DNA from: Pseudoxanthomonas gei
Lineage (GTDB): Bacteria; Pseudomonadota; Gammaproteobacteria; Xanthomonadales; Xanthomonadaceae
NCBI RefSeq assembly: GCF_010119615.1
Contig: NZ_QOVG01000008.1
Location: 142,590 to 206,589, forward strand
Reading direction: 5' to 3'
DNA: 64,000 nt
Positions within the stretch are counted from its first letter, which is position 1, and each line of letters starts with the position of its first letter. The position numbers and the translations under genes were made by a program. Shown here piece after piece: positions 1 to 9,491 of this stretch. Below the pieces are notes generated by a model. That model made no database searches and was not told the origin of the DNA. It saw nothing but the letters and a program-made list of their open reading frames with translations.

Positions 1-942
1 GCCGTAGTTGCGCAGTCGCTGGTAGCGCTGTTTCACCAGCTCGTCCACCGGCAATTGCTCAAGCGCATCCAGCTCGTTGAGCAGCACGGCCTTGAGTCGT
101 GTCGCCATCTGCTTGGGGTTGCGGTGCGCGCCGCCGATGGGCTCGCGTACCACTTTGTCCACCAGGCCGAGTGAGAACAGGCGCTTGGCGGTGATGCCGA
201 GTTGCTCGGCGGCGTCCTTGGCCTTGTCGGCCGATTTCCACAGGATCGAAGCGCAGCCTTCGGGGGAGATCACCGAGTAGGTGCCGTATTCCAGCATCAG
301 CGTTCGATCGCCCACGCCGATAGCCAGCGCGCCGCCGGAGCCGCCTTCGCCGATCACCGTGCAGATGATCGGCACCTTGAGTTCGGCCATTTCCATCAGG
401 TTGCGGGCGATGGCTTCGGACTGGCCGCGCTCTTCGGCGCCGACGCCGGGGTAGGCGCCGGGCGTGTCGATGAAGGTCAGCAGCGGCAACTTGAAACGCT
501 CGGCCAGCTTCATCAGGCGCAAGGCCTTGCGATAGCCCTCCGGGCGCGGCATGCCGAAATTGCGCGCGATCTTGCTCTTGGTGTCGCGGCCTTTCTGGTG
601 GCCGATGATGACCACGCTGCGGCCGTCGATGCGGCCCAGGCCACCGACGATGGCGGCGTCATCGGCAAAGGCGCGATCGCCGGCCAGCTCCTGGAATTCG
701 TCGCAGAACACGCGGATGTAGTCGAGCGTATAGGGACGCGCCGGATGCCGCGCCAGTTGCGAGACCTGCCACGGCGAGAGGTCGCGGAAGATCTGCGCCG
801 TGCGCACCCGCAGCTTGTCCTGCAGGGCATGCACTTCGGCATCGATGTTGACCGCCGGGCCCGCGCTGGCACTGCGCAGGTCCTGGATCTTGGATTCCAG
901 GTCGGCGATGGGCTGTTCGAAATCCAGGTAATTCGGGTTCAT
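1..942 (-). CDS. accA: acetyl-CoA carboxylase carboxyltransferase subunit alpha (3' end cut by window)
   Basis: Alpha subunit of the carboxyltransferase half of acetyl-CoA carboxylase. With AccD it moves the carboxyl group from carboxybiotin to acetyl-CoA, giving malonyl-CoA for fatty-acid synthesis in the cytoplasm. The ATG at 942 opens with [16 protein letters not shown], the usual AccA N-terminus, and the frame stays open for 314 codons to the window edge. The family is about 319 residues, so only a few codons are missing. The acyl-CoA-binding core is visible ([18 protein letters not shown], then [15 protein letters not shown]). It lies 76 bp downstream of dnaE, the usual gammaproteobacterial order. 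Confidence 0.97.
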   Translation of the reverse strand, partial: MNPNYLDFEQPIADLESKIQDLRSASAGPAVNIDAEVHALQDKLRVRTAQIFRDLSPWQVSQLARHPARPYTLDYIRVFCDEFQELAGDRAFADDAAIVGGLGRIDGRSVVIIGHQKGRDTKSKIARNFGMPRPEGYRKALRLMKLAERFKLPLLTFIDTPGAYPGVGAEERGQSEAIARNLMEMAELKVPIICTVIGEGGSGGALAIGVGDRTLMLEYGTYSVISPEGCASILWKSADKAKDAAEQLGITAKRLFSLGLVDKVVREPIGGAHRNPKQMATRLKAVLLNELDALEQLPVDELVKQRYQRLRNYG

Positions 943-1018
943 CTACGGACCGCGGACCGGAAAGGAGGGGAGTTTAGCCGATGCGGGGCCGGCGACCCGT
1001 ACGCCCGGGTAGGGCTGG

Positions 1019-4000
1019 CTAGTTGGCCCAGGGCCGGCTTATTGCCACCTTGACCGTGCGCACGCCGGGCTGCGCACGCAGCGCATCCAGCAGTTCGGTG
1101 TCCACCCGCACCGACTTGGGTCCGTTCAAGTCCAGCACGCCGGCGACGCCGCGTTCACCCGATTTCAGCACCAGGTCCAGGCGCAGCGGGGTCGCGCCAG
1201 GACGGTGCCGGGCCAGCAGCGCATCGATGCGATCCCACACCCCAGGCACGCGCATGTCCAGGCGCAGCGACAGGCGCTGGGCATGGCTGCCGCACAGTTG
1301 CGCGTAGTCCCAGCACTTGCGCACGCGCAGGCTGAAGCCGCCACTGAACTCGTCCTCGCGCAGGCCGCCCTGGACGACCAGGATGCGGTCGCGGGTCAGC
1401 AGCGGCGCAAGCTCTGCATACGCCTCGGCGAATACGCTGCACTCGATGCGCCCGCGCCCGTCCTCCAGTTGCACGAACACCTGGCTGTCGCCCTTCTTGC
1501 GCAGCGCGACCACTTGCCCGGCGATGACCACGCCGACTTCGGGACGCCAGCCCTTCTTCTCGCTTTGTGGCGCGCCGCTCCACAGCTTGTCCAGTTCGCC
1601 CAGGTCGGTGCCGACCAGCGAACGCAGGTCGTCGCGATACGGATCCAGCGGATGCCCGCTGAGGTAATGACCCAGGGTCTCGCGCTCGCCGGCAAGCTTC
1701 TGCGACAGCGGCCATTCCGCCACTTCGGTCAGGTGGACTTCCAGCGCCGGCGCTGCGTCGCCACCGCCGCCGAACAGCGAGACCTGGCCGGCGTCGCGTT
1801 CCCTGGCCAGCTGGTCGGTGGCCTTCACCACCTCCGGCAATTGCAGCATCAGCGACGCGCGGTTGCTGCCCAGCGCATCCAGCGCACCCGCATTGACCAG
1901 CGCTTCCAGCGCGCGCCGGTTCAACTTGGAGGAATCCACGCGCTTGCAGAAATCCAGCAGGTCACCAAATGCGCCGCGCTGGGCGCGTTCGATGGAAATC
2001 GCTTCGCAGGCGCCACGGCCGACGCCCTTGATGGCGCCCAGCCCATAGCGCACGGTGCGCGGATCGGTGGCCACGAACATGTATTCGGACGCATTCACCT
2101 CCGGCGGCAGCACTTCCAGTTCCAGGGTGCGGCATTCATCGAGGAAGGCCACGACCTTGTCGGTCTTGTCCATGTCCGAGGACAACGTAGCGGCCATGAA
2201 CTCGGCCGGGTAGTGCTTCTTCAGCCAGGCAGTCTGGTAGGCGACCAGTGAATAGGCGGCCGCGTGCGACTTGTTGAAACCATAGCCGGCGAACTTCTCC
2301 ATCAGGTCGAAGATCTCGTCGGCCTTGCGCTGGCTCACGCCGTCCTTGCCGGCGCCCTCGCGGAAGATCTCGCGGTGCTTGGCCATCTCGGCCGGCACCT
2401 TCTTGCCCATCGCGCGGCGCAGCAGGTCGGCGCCGCCCAGCGAGTAGCCGCCGACGATCTGCGCCATCTGCATGACCTGCTCCTGGTAGACCATGATGCC
2501 GTAGGTCTCCTTGAGCATGACCTCGGTGCGCGGGTCGGGATATTCGAACTGCTCGCGCCCGTGCTTGCGCTCGACGAACGAGGGAATCATGTCCATCGGG
2601 CCGGGGCGGTACAGCGCATTCAGCGCGATCAGATCCTCGAAGCGGTCGGGCTTGGCTTCCTTCAGGGCCCGGCGCATGCCCGAGGATTCGAACTGGAACA
2701 CGGTGCCGGTGTTGCCGTTGGCGAAGATGTCCCGATAGACGCTGGCGTCGTCCAGCGGGATCGTGGTGATGTCCACCGGCGGCAGGCCCGCGCGCGAGTG
2801 GCGCTGGTTGATCGCCTTCACCGCCCAGTCGATGATGGTCAGTGTGCGCAGGCCCAGGAAGTCGAACTTGACCAGGCCGACGGCTTCGACGTCGTCCTTG
2901 TCGAACTGGGTCACCGGGTTCCTGCCGCGCGCGCCCTCATCGTGTTCGGCGAACAGCGGGCAGAAGTCGGACAGCGGCGTGGGCGAGATCACCACGCCGC
3001 CGGCATGCTTGCCGGCGTTGCGGGTCAGGTCCTCCAGCTCGCGCGCCAGGTCGATCAGGTCGCGGACGTCGTCTTCGTCGCGGTAACGGTCGATCAGCTC
3101 CTGCGACACCATGTCGCTCTTGCCTTCGCCCATCGCGTCTTTCAGGGTCACCCCCAGCGTCATCGGGATGAGCTTGGCCACGCCATCGACCAGGCCGTAC
3201 GGGAAGCCGAGCACGCGGCCGGTATCGCGGACCACGGCCTTGGCCGCCATGGTGCCGTACGTGATGATCTGGCTGACCCGGTCGCGGCCGTACTTGGCGG
3301 CGACGTAGTCGATCACCTCGTCGCGGCGGTCCATGCAGAAGTCGATGTCGAAGTCCGGCATCGACACGCGTTCCGGGTTGAGGAAGCGTTCGAACAGCAG
3401 GCCGTAGGGCAGGGGATCCAGGTCGGTGATCAGCAGCGCCCAGGCCACCAGCGAGCCGGCACCGGAGCCGCGTCCGGGGCCGATCGGAATGCCGTGGTTC
3501 TTTCCCCACTGGATGAAGTCGGCCACGATCAGGAAGTAGCCGGGGAAACCCATCTTGCAGATGGTGTCCAGCTCGAAGTCCAGCCGTGCCACGTAATCTT
3601 CGCGGGTGTGTCCCGGCGCCAGCGGGCTCTTCTGCAGGCGCGCCTCCAGGCCCTCGTGGGAAAGCCTGCGGATCCAGCTGTCCAGCGTCTCTTCGCCCGG
3701 CACGGGGTAGGCGGGCAGGAAGTAGTTGCCCAGCCGCATCTCCAGGTTGCAGCGCTGCGCCAGTGCCCAGGTATTGTCGATCGCGTCGGGCACGTCGGCG
3801 AACAGCGCCGCCATTTCGTCTGGCGATTTCAGGTATTGCTCGGCGCTGTATTCACGCGGCCGCTTGGGGTCGTCGAGCACGCGCCCGGTGGAGATGCACA
3901 CGCGCGCCTCGTGCGCGTCGTAACCGTCGCGGTCGAGGAATCGCACGTCGTTGCTGGCGATGACCGGCAGGCCGCGGGTGGAAGCGGCATGCAGGGCGAA

Positions 4001-4579
4001 TGCATTGAAAGCATCTTCGCCATCGCGCTGGGTGCGGGTGATTTCCAGGTGCAGGTTTTCGCCGAAGCTGCGCTGCAGGTCGGCGAGTTGCTGCTCGGCA
4101 TGTTCGTGGCGTCCGGCGGCGGCCAGGCGACCGGCCAGGCTGTGGCGTCCCGCAATGGCGAACAGGCCTTCGCAATCCTCGTGCAGCCATTGCGGGTTTA
4201 TCGCCACGCCATCGGCGTGGTGGCCTTCCAGCCATGCGCGGGTGAGCAATCGCGACAGCGACAGGTAGCCGCTGTGGTCGCGGCACAGCAACGTCAGTTG
4301 CCAGGGGCTTTCCTTGCCGTCGATGATGCTGATGTCGGCGCCGGCGATGGGCTTGATGCCCACCGATTCGGCGGCCTTGTAGAACTTGACCAGCGCGAAC
4401 AGGTTGTTGCGGTCGGTCACCGCCAGCGCAGGCAGCCGCATCTCCACCGCGCGGCTCAGCAGGTTGGGCCGCTTGGCCTTGTCCGGACGCGCCTCATCGG
4501 GTTTTTCGGGCACGCGAATGGTCGAATCCGCGAGCGAGAATTCGGTGTGCAGGTGGAGGTGGATGAAGCGGGACGACAT
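1019..4579 (-). CDS. dnaE: DNA polymerase III alpha subunit
   Basis: Catalytic subunit of the replicative polymerase, 1186 aa, a normal length for DnaE. The ATG at 4579 gives MSSRFIHLHLHTEFS, the start of the N-terminal PHP domain. The open frame continues upstream to about 4879, but that extension overlaps the neighbouring gene and has no family resemblance. The palm active site is seen at about residues 408-414 (PDFDIDF, catalytic aspartates), preceded by GPGRGSGAGSLVAW. The C-terminal third carries the helix-hairpin-helix, an OB-fold (IAGQVVALRKKGDSQVFVQL) and a tau-binding-type tail. It is followed by accA and preceded by a short unknown gene. Confidence 0.97.
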   Translation of the reverse strand: MSSRFIHLHLHTEFSLADSTIRVPEKPDEARPDKAKRPNLLSRAVEMRLPALAVTDRNNLFALVKFYKAAESVGIKPIAGADISIIDGKESPWQLTLLCRDHSGYLSLSRLLTRAWLEGHHADGVAINPQWLHEDCEGLFAIAGRHSLAGRLAAAGRHEHAEQQLADLQRSFGENLHLEITRTQRDGEDAFNAFALHAASTRGLPVIASNDVRFLDRDGYDAHEARVCISTGRVLDDPKRPREYSAEQYLKSPDEMAALFADVPDAIDNTWALAQRCNLEMRLGNYFLPAYPVPGEETLDSWIRRLSHEGLEARLQKSPLAPGHTREDYVARLDFELDTICKMGFPGYFLIVADFIQWGKNHGIPIGPGRGSGAGSLVAWALLITDLDPLPYGLLFERFLNPERVSMPDFDIDFCMDRRDEVIDYVAAKYGRDRVSQIITYGTMAAKAVVRDTGRVLGFPYGLVDGVAKLIPMTLGVTLKDAMGEGKSDMVSQELIDRYRDEDDVRDLIDLARELEDLTRNAGKHAGGVVISPTPLSDFCPLFAEHDEGARGRNPVTQFDKDDVEAVGLVKFDFLGLRTLTIIDWAVKAINQRHSRAGLPPVDITTIPLDDASVYRDIFANGNTGTVFQFESSGMRRALKEAKPDRFEDLIALNALYRPGPMDMIPSFVERKHGREQFEYPDPRTEVMLKETYGIMVYQEQVMQMAQIVGGYSLGGADLLRRAMGKKVPAEMAKHREIFREGAGKDGVSQRKADEIFDLMEKFAGYGFNKSHAAAYSLVAYQTAWLKKHYPAEFMAATLSSDMDKTDKVVAFLDECRTLELEVLPPEVNASEYMFVATDPRTVRYGLGAIKGVGRGACEAISIERAQRGAFGDLLDFCKRVDSSKLNRRALEALVNAGALDALGSNRASLMLQLPEVVKATDQLARERDAGQVSLFGGGGDAAPALEVHLTEVAEWPLSQKLAGERETLGHYLSGHPLDPYRDDLRSLVGTDLGELDKLWSGAPQSEKKGWRPEVGVVIAGQVVALRKKGDSQVFVQLEDGRGRIECSVFAEAYAELAPLLTRDRILVVQGGLREDEFSGGFSLRVRKCWDYAQLCGSHAQRLSLRLDMRVPGVWDRIDALLARHRPGATPLRLDLVLKSGERGVAGVLDLNGPKSVRVDTELLDALRAQPGVRTVKVAISRPWAN

Positions 4580-4656
4580 ACCGCTAGCAGGGTAGCGGGA
4601 GGGGTGGGGTCGAACAAGGCTTGACAGTCCGGCGGCGGCGCCTGGACCTTGCTGCA

Positions 4657-4992
4657 TCAGGCTTCGCAGCGTTGAGCCATTGCATGCCGGTGCTGGCGGC
4701 GGGGACGCTGCCACTCCAGCAGCGCGCTTTCCTGTTGGCCGGTGCGGCGATAAAGCAGGTAGCGCGCCAGTTCTTCGGCCAGCGTCATCCATGCATGTTC
4801 GCTCGTGCTGCCGTTGCCTGCGGCGCTGGCGAGCACCTGCAGCAGTTGCGCGCGTACGCACGGTGGGCACGACCAGCAACGGTCGGCAAGGATCGACCTC
4901 AGCAATTGCAGGCGATCATCGTCTGGTTCCCGGAATGGCAGGGGCCGATGCAGGGTGGGGTACGCATCGGGCCGCCGGTATGCAATGGGCAT
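4657..4992 (-). CDS. hypothetical protein, 111 aa
   Basis: Unrecognised small protein. The start chosen is the ATG at 4992 (MPIAYRRPDAYP), preceded by GAGGG at a usable distance; a TTG two codons upstream is less likely. It is rich in Arg, Leu and Gln and has a CWSCPPC cysteine cluster about one third along, which could bind metal or be redox active. No signal peptide or membrane segment is seen. It lies 84 bp downstream of the DUF1232 gene on the same strand and just upstream of dnaE, so it may share a transcript with the former. The antisense strand is also open here, so the coding call rests on the ribosome-binding site and position. Confidence 0.55.
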   Translation of the reverse strand: MPIAYRRPDAYPTLHRPLPFREPDDDRLQLLRSILADRCWSCPPCVRAQLLQVLASAAGNGSTSEHAWMTLAEELARYLLYRRTGQQESALLEWQRPRRQHRHAMAQRCEA

Positions 4993-5076
4993 GGCCAACC
5001 CTCGGTACGGATTCCGCGGCCACCCCGTGTTGGCGGGGTGGCCGGAAGAAGGGCTTTGCGGTGGGGTGTGCGGGGT

Positions 5077-5727
5077 TCAATGGACGCGAAACAGGCCGGC
5101 GACCTCGGGCACATAGCTGCTGTTGCGCACGCGGCGCTGGTGTTCATGCAGGCCTGCCTCGGCGCGGCGGGCGCATTCCCAGTCCCTGCGGTCGAAACGG
5201 AAGGCGGTGATCTCCTGCTGGTGCAGCTGGGCTTCGACCTGGCGCAGGCGGCAGAAGTCCTGGTAGCTCAGCACCTCGGCGGCCAGTCGCGGCCAGGCGG
5301 CATCGATGAGGATGGCGTCGTCCAGCTGGCCTACCTGGGGTATCCAGTCGGGGATGAGCTCGTCCTGCCCACCGAGATAGCCCAACACGGCACTGGCTGG
5401 TTCGACGGCCTCATTGGCCGGCTGCCAGCCGCGGTCGGCCAGCATCGCCGTCAGCGCGCCTGCCTGTTCCAGCCGCTGGCGGATGCAGGCGGGCGTGGAC
5501 TGTGGACCAGAAGCATCGGCCAGGGCACGCGCGGCGGTCACCACCTGGTCGCAGTCGAGCGGGGCCCGGTCACCGGCCAGGGACGCAAGCAGCGCGTTGA
5601 AACGGTCCATGTCCAGGCTGCTGAGACGGAAGCTGCCGATGCGGCGGCGGCGCCCGGGGCGGCTGGGGCTGGTTGCCCGCAACAGCACCTGTGGCAGGGA
5701 TTCGATGTGATTGGCGTTGGTGGACAT
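5077..5727 (-). CDS. YkvA/DUF1232-family protein
   Basis: 216-aa protein. The ATG at 5727 (MSTNANHIESLP) has GGAGAA six bases upstream. Residues about 100-130 contain the DUF1232/YkvA signature: a hydrophobic stretch followed by DELIPDWIPQVGQLDDAILI, close to the family pattern D-x-I-P-D-x-I-P-x-x-G-x-x-D-D. The biochemical role of DUF1232 proteins is not established; many are small membrane-associated proteins. An Arg-rich N-terminal segment and a C-terminal region of charged helices flank the motif. It is divergent from the CadC-like regulator gene at 5873, with 145 bp between them, so it could be a target of that regulator (inference). Confidence 0.75.
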   Translation of the reverse strand: MSTNANHIESLPQVLLRATSPSRPGRRRRIGSFRLSSLDMDRFNALLASLAGDRAPLDCDQVVTAARALADASGPQSTPACIRQRLEQAGALTAMLADRGWQPANEAVEPASAVLGYLGGQDELIPDWIPQVGQLDDAILIDAAWPRLAAEVLSYQDFCRLRQVEAQLHQQEITAFRFDRRDWECARRAEAGLHEHQRRVRNSSYVPEVAGLFRVH

Positions 5728-5872
5728 GATGGTTCTCCGGTAAGGGATGCGGGGGAAGGCACCGCTTGGGTGCGTGACCAGCCTCCTCCGGATCGATGGA
5801 CCGGTCATGAGGCGGACACGAAGCTTCCGCCAGCCTTTGCGCTGGATTGCGAGGTTTCCATGAGGAAATGCC

Positions 5873-8059
5873 GTGGAGGCCGGTTCTGGCACCAACGCAG
5901 GCACCCCGGGGGCAGAGCGATACCGCTTCGGCGACATCCTCGTGGATGCGGTCGCCTACACGATCAGCCGCAACGGCGAGCCGGTGGCCGTGGAACCCAA
6001 GGCCTTCTCGGTGTTGCTGGTGCTGCTGCGCCACGCCGGCCAGCTGGTTCCGCGCGACGAACTGCTGGATGCGGTATGGGGCCATCGGCACGTCACTCCG
6101 GGCGTATTGACCCGGGCCATCGCCCAGTTGCGCATGGCCCTGGATGACCGCGGCCAGGCGCATTACATCCAGACCCAGCATGCAGTGGGTTACCGGTTCG
6201 TAGGCGAACTGGTCGATGAACCCGGCGCGGTGCCGGCGCAGCCGGTCGAGCCGGCAAGCGCCTCTGTCGAAGCACCTGCGGCAGCTGCCGGAACAGCCAT
6301 CGCGGACGTGCAGCCGCCGGGCCCCGTTCCCGCCAGCGACCGGTCCTGGTGGAAATCCCCGCTGCCCTGGTTGCTGGCCGCCGCGCTCGCCGTGGCCTGG
6401 CTGGTCCGTGACCGCTTCGCCGAGCGGGTTGCACCCGCCCAGGCTTCCATCGCGGTGATGCCTTTCACCAACCTGGGCGGCAACAAGGACGACGATTACT
6501 TCGCCGAGGGCCTGGCGGTGGAAATGCATGACGCCCTGGCCGGCGTCGAAGGCATCAAGGTGGCCGCGCAGATTTCGTCGCCGCCGGCCAAGGCCGGCGC
6601 TTCGGACGTCAAGGCGCTGGGCAGGAACCTGGGCGTGGCCACCGTGCTCGATGCCAGCGTCCGGCGCGAAGGGCAACGGGTCCGCATCAATGCGCGCCTG
6701 TCCGATACTTCCACCGGGTTCACCCTTTGGAGCCACAGCTACGACCGCCAGCTTTCCGACGTCTTCGCCACCCAGGTCGAAATCGCCAACCAGGTGGTGC
6801 AGTCCTTGCTGGGCGTGTTGCCCAGGCAGGGCGGGACGATGGAAAAACGCCTGACCCCAACCACCAACGCGGCTGCTTTCGATGCCTACCTGCGTGGCCT
6901 CCAGCAGTTGCTGCAGGCCGGCTCCGGCGGCGACGCGCGCAACGCGATCACCTACTTCAACCAGGCGCTGTCGACCGACCGCAAGTTCTCGCGGGCACAG
7001 GCGGGAATCTGCCGCGCGGAGGTCGCCGACTTCATCAACCGCCACGATGCCGCCGCCTTCGGCCGCGCCCAGGTGAGTTGCGAACGGGCCCGGGCCATGG
7101 ACGCGGGGTTGGGCGAGGTCAACCTGGCCCTGGCCGAACTGCACCACGCTGACGGCGAGTACGGAAAAGCCATCGACTACTACACCAAGGCGCAGTCCGA
7201 TCCGGCCAGCCGCCCTGCGGCCTACGTGGGCATTGCCATCGTGCATGCCGAGCAGGGGCGCGACGCCCAGGCCATGGACTACTTCAACCGCGCCCTGGCA
7301 CTGCGTCCCGGAAATGCCCGTATCCACGCCCAGATCGGCTACCGGCATTTCCTGGCGGGGCGATTGCCCGAAGCCATCGCCTCGTATCGCAAGGCAGTCG
7401 AATTGCAGCCGGACGATGTTGATCTCTGGAGTTACCTGGGCGGCGTATACCTGACCGCGGGCAAGGTGCCCGAAGCCGAGCGCGCACTGTCCCGGTCCAT
7501 CTCCATCAAGCCGGGTTATGCGGCGCTGACCAACCTGGGCGAGATCAAATACCTCTCGGGCCGCTATGCCGAAGCCGTGGCCTTGCAGCGGCGCGCCGTG
7601 CAACTGGATCCATCCGACCACACGACCTGGGGCAACCTGGCCCAGGCCCTGCTGGCCGATCCGGCCACGGCAAGCCAGGCGCCGGCGGCGTTCCAGCAGG
7701 CGGTCGGGCGCGCGCAGCGCTATCTGGAAATCAAGTCCGATGACGCCAAGGTGGTTGCGGCCCTGGCCTGGTATCAATCCAACCTCGGCCAGCCGCGATT
7801 GGCGCGGCAATTGCTCGCCCGTTCGGAGGCGCTGGGTGGCGAGCCCGGCGAAGTGGCCCTCTACAACGCCCAGACCCTGGTGCTGCTGGGCGAATACGAA
7901 CAGGCCCGTAGCCGCATCGCCGCAGCGCGTGCCGCAGGCATCGTCGAATACCGGATCAATGGCAATCCGATCCTTCGCCGCGTCGCCACTGCGACCGGCG
8001 CCCCGCTTCCAGTCAAGACCCAGGCATTCGCCCCGAGCACCCGCCACGGGGCCACATGA
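5873..8059 (+). CDS. membrane-anchored winged-helix (CadC-like) regulator with TPR domain
   Basis: 728-aa one-component transcription regulator. GTG start at 5873, chosen because GAGGAAA lies 5-6 bases upstream and the nearby ATGs are out of frame. Residues about 17-112 form an OmpR/PhoB-type winged helix (EPKAFSVLLVLLRHAGQLVP; later HAVGYRFVGEL). A Pro/Ala-rich linker leads to one transmembrane helix at about 162-179. The periplasmic part begins with a TolB-N/FlgO-like domain (SIAVMPFTNLGGNKDDDYFAEG) and continues as TPR repeats to about residue 640. The architecture matches the CadC-type family that senses periplasmic cues; the signal here is unknown. Two short unknown genes follow on the same strand. 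Confidence 0.88.
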   Translation: MEAGSGTNAGTPGAERYRFGDILVDAVAYTISRNGEPVAVEPKAFSVLLVLLRHAGQLVPRDELLDAVWGHRHVTPGVLTRAIAQLRMALDDRGQAHYIQTQHAVGYRFVGELVDEPGAVPAQPVEPASASVEAPAAAAGTAIADVQPPGPVPASDRSWWKSPLPWLLAAALAVAWLVRDRFAERVAPAQASIAVMPFTNLGGNKDDDYFAEGLAVEMHDALAGVEGIKVAAQISSPPAKAGASDVKALGRNLGVATVLDASVRREGQRVRINARLSDTSTGFTLWSHSYDRQLSDVFATQVEIANQVVQSLLGVLPRQGGTMEKRLTPTTNAAAFDAYLRGLQQLLQAGSGGDARNAITYFNQALSTDRKFSRAQAGICRAEVADFINRHDAAAFGRAQVSCERARAMDAGLGEVNLALAELHHADGEYGKAIDYYTKAQSDPASRPAAYVGIAIVHAEQGRDAQAMDYFNRALALRPGNARIHAQIGYRHFLAGRLPEAIASYRKAVELQPDDVDLWSYLGGVYLTAGKVPEAERALSRSISIKPGYAALTNLGEIKYLSGRYAEAVALQRRAVQLDPSDHTTWGNLAQALLADPATASQAPAAFQQAVGRAQRYLEIKSDDAKVVAALAWYQSNLGQPRLARQLLARSEALGGEPGEVALYNAQTLVLLGEYEQARSRIAAARAAGIVEYRINGNPILRRVATATGAPLPVKTQAFAPSTRHGAT

Positions 8060-8069
8060 GGAGAACGAG

Positions 8070-8315
8070 ATGAGCGACGAAGACAACATCCTGCATGAGC
8101 AACTGATACGCATCCCGCTGGACGGCGGGGAATTCATCGAGATCCGCATCACCATTGCATCGGTGCCGAAGGTCGGGCCTGGCCCGCGGCCGGGTTTTAT
8201 GGAGGTGCAGTTCGCGCGCAGGATCGATGAGACCCGGGCGTTGGTCATCAACGCCGACGTGAAGCAGGGCGTGGCCGGTGCCATCGTCGTGGGTCCGGGT
8301 GGGCATCCCCAGTAG
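8070..8315 (+). CDS. hypothetical protein, 81 aa
   Basis: Small acidic-to-neutral protein beginning MSDEDNILHEQLIRIPLDGG. The ATG at 8070 follows a GAGGAGAACGAG purine-rich ribosome-binding site and lies only 10 bp past the stop of the regulator gene, so the two are very probably cotranscribed. The pattern of alternating hydrophobic residues (FIEIRITIASV, FMEVQFARRI, ALVINADV) suggests a small beta-sheet fold. No signal peptide or known domain was recognised. The link to the upstream periplasmic-sensing regulator is by position only. Confidence 0.7.
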   Translation: MSDEDNILHEQLIRIPLDGGEFIEIRITIASVPKVGPGPRPGFMEVQFARRIDETRALVINADVKQGVAGAIVVGPGGHPQ

Positions 8316-8437
8316 CAACGGCGCGCGGCCCGGCCGACGCGGCCAGATGCGAGGCGTGGCATTGCCTTCGTGGATGGCCCAGCCGGTCAGGCCGTGCCGA
8401 TCACGGCATGTCGATATCAACAAGCAGGAGCAAGGCC

Positions 8438-8698
8438 ATGGCCAGCGAGCCGTTACGCAGTGTCTGCAACATGATGGCCAGGGCCATCAAGCTTATCGAG
8501 GAAGAGATCAAGGCCAAGGAGCGCCGGATCCGGAGCCTGAGGCAGCGCATCCAGAAGCTGCAAAGCCAGCCGAATCCCGACCTGATCCAGATCAACGAAC
8601 TGAAGGCGGACATACAGGAGCTTGAGGACCAGCTTGAGAGCGATCGCCTCCAGCTCGGAGCGTTCCGGGAAGAGTTCGCCGCGTCCTGCGAGTCCTAG
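8438..8698 (+). CDS. hypothetical coiled-coil protein, 86 aa
   Basis: Unrecognised small protein whose whole length after residue about 12 is a predicted coiled coil: heptad-like repeats of I/L with E, K, R and Q (IKLIEEEIKAKERRIRSL; LKADIQELEDQLESDRLQL). The start at 8438 is preferred over an in-frame ATG at 8408 because AGGAG ends seven bases before it. It is the third gene of a possible operon with the CadC-like regulator and the 81-aa gene. Such short coiled coils often act as structural or adaptor peptides, but no function is claimed. Confidence 0.65.
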   Translation: MASEPLRSVCNMMARAIKLIEEEIKAKERRIRSLRQRIQKLQSQPNPDLIQINELKADIQELEDQLESDRLQLGAFREEFAASCES

Positions 8699-8828
8699 AT
8701 CCGGACAATCCGGGAACACTGCCAGGGGGCGCGTCGCCTGCATGTCTGTCGCGTAATGGGTTGTCTATACGCCAGGCACGCCGGAGCTGCATTCCAACCG
8801 GGATCCGCGCGCCCTCAGTGCGTGCAGG

Positions 8829-9491
8829 TCAGTCCAGGGGGTGGCCGGTCCCGGCAGGCAGGGTTCCGTCCTTGAGGGCCTGTGCACGCATCACCGGCGC
8901 GAAGCTGCGCCGATGATGGGCGCAGGGACCATGCAAGGCCAGGGCGGCCAGGTGCGAGGGCGTGGCATAGCCCTTGTGGACGTCGAAGCCGTAGGCGGGG
9001 AATTCGTCGTGCATGGAAACCATCAGGCGGTCCCGGGTGACCTTGGCGATGATCGAAGCAGCCATGATGGCCCGGTCCAGGCGATCGCCGCCGATCAGCG
9101 CCTCGCCCCGGCACGGCAGGCCCTTGGGCACGGCATTGCCGTCGATGCGGGCCAGTCCTGCGACATGGGCGACGCCCTCGACCGCCATGCGCATTCCCAG
9201 CATGGTGGCCTGGTAGATGTTGATGCGGTCGATCTCATCGGCCTGCACCAGTACCACCCGCCAGGCCAGGGCGCGTTCGACGATGCGCGAATAAAGCAGC
9301 TCGCGCCGCGCGGGGGTGAGCTGCTTGGAGTCGTCCAGGCCGTTGATGCGCGAACGGCCCGGATCGAAGACCACGGCGGCTACCGCCACCGGGCCTGCAA
9401 GCGGGCCGCGGCCTGCCTCGTCCACGCCGGCCACCAGGACCGCGCGCTCGGTGATTGCGGCGACCGGGAAATCGAGCGAATGCTGGTTCAT
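8829..9491 (-). CDS. rnhB: ribonuclease HII
   Basis: 220-aa endonuclease that cuts the RNA strand of RNA-DNA hybrids and removes misincorporated ribonucleotides. The catalytic motif [11 protein letters not shown] is at residues 24-34 (Asp24, Glu25), and the later motif [14 protein letters not shown] contains the conserved lysine and aspartate region. The C-terminal [11 protein letters not shown] is also typical. The start overlaps the lpxB stop by 4 bp (ATGA), indicating translational coupling, as in other gammaproteobacteria with an lpxA-lpxB-rnhB order. Confidence 0.97.
   Translation of the reverse strand: MNQHSLDFPVAAITERAVLVAGVDEAGRGPLAGPVAVAAVVFDPGRSRINGLDDSKQLTPARRELLYSRIVERALAWRVVLVQADEIDRINIYQATMLGMRMAVEGVAHVAGLARIDGNAVPKGLPCRGEALIGGDRLDRAIMAASIIAKVTRDRLMVSMHDEFPAYGFDVHKGYATPSHLAALALHGPCAHHRRSFAPVMRAQALKDGTLPAGTGHPLD

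Noticed and set aside
2264..4624. Very long plus-strand open frame opposite dnaE
   Set aside because: It mirrors the dnaE codons (His/Gln/Asp/Val-rich low-complexity translation), has no recognisable domain and is typical of antisense frames in GC-rich genes.
5570..8362. 930-codon minus-strand frame opposite the CadC-like regulator
   Set aside because: The regulator on the plus strand has clear winged-helix, TM and TPR features; the antisense product has none and runs over the DUF1232 gene in another arrangement.
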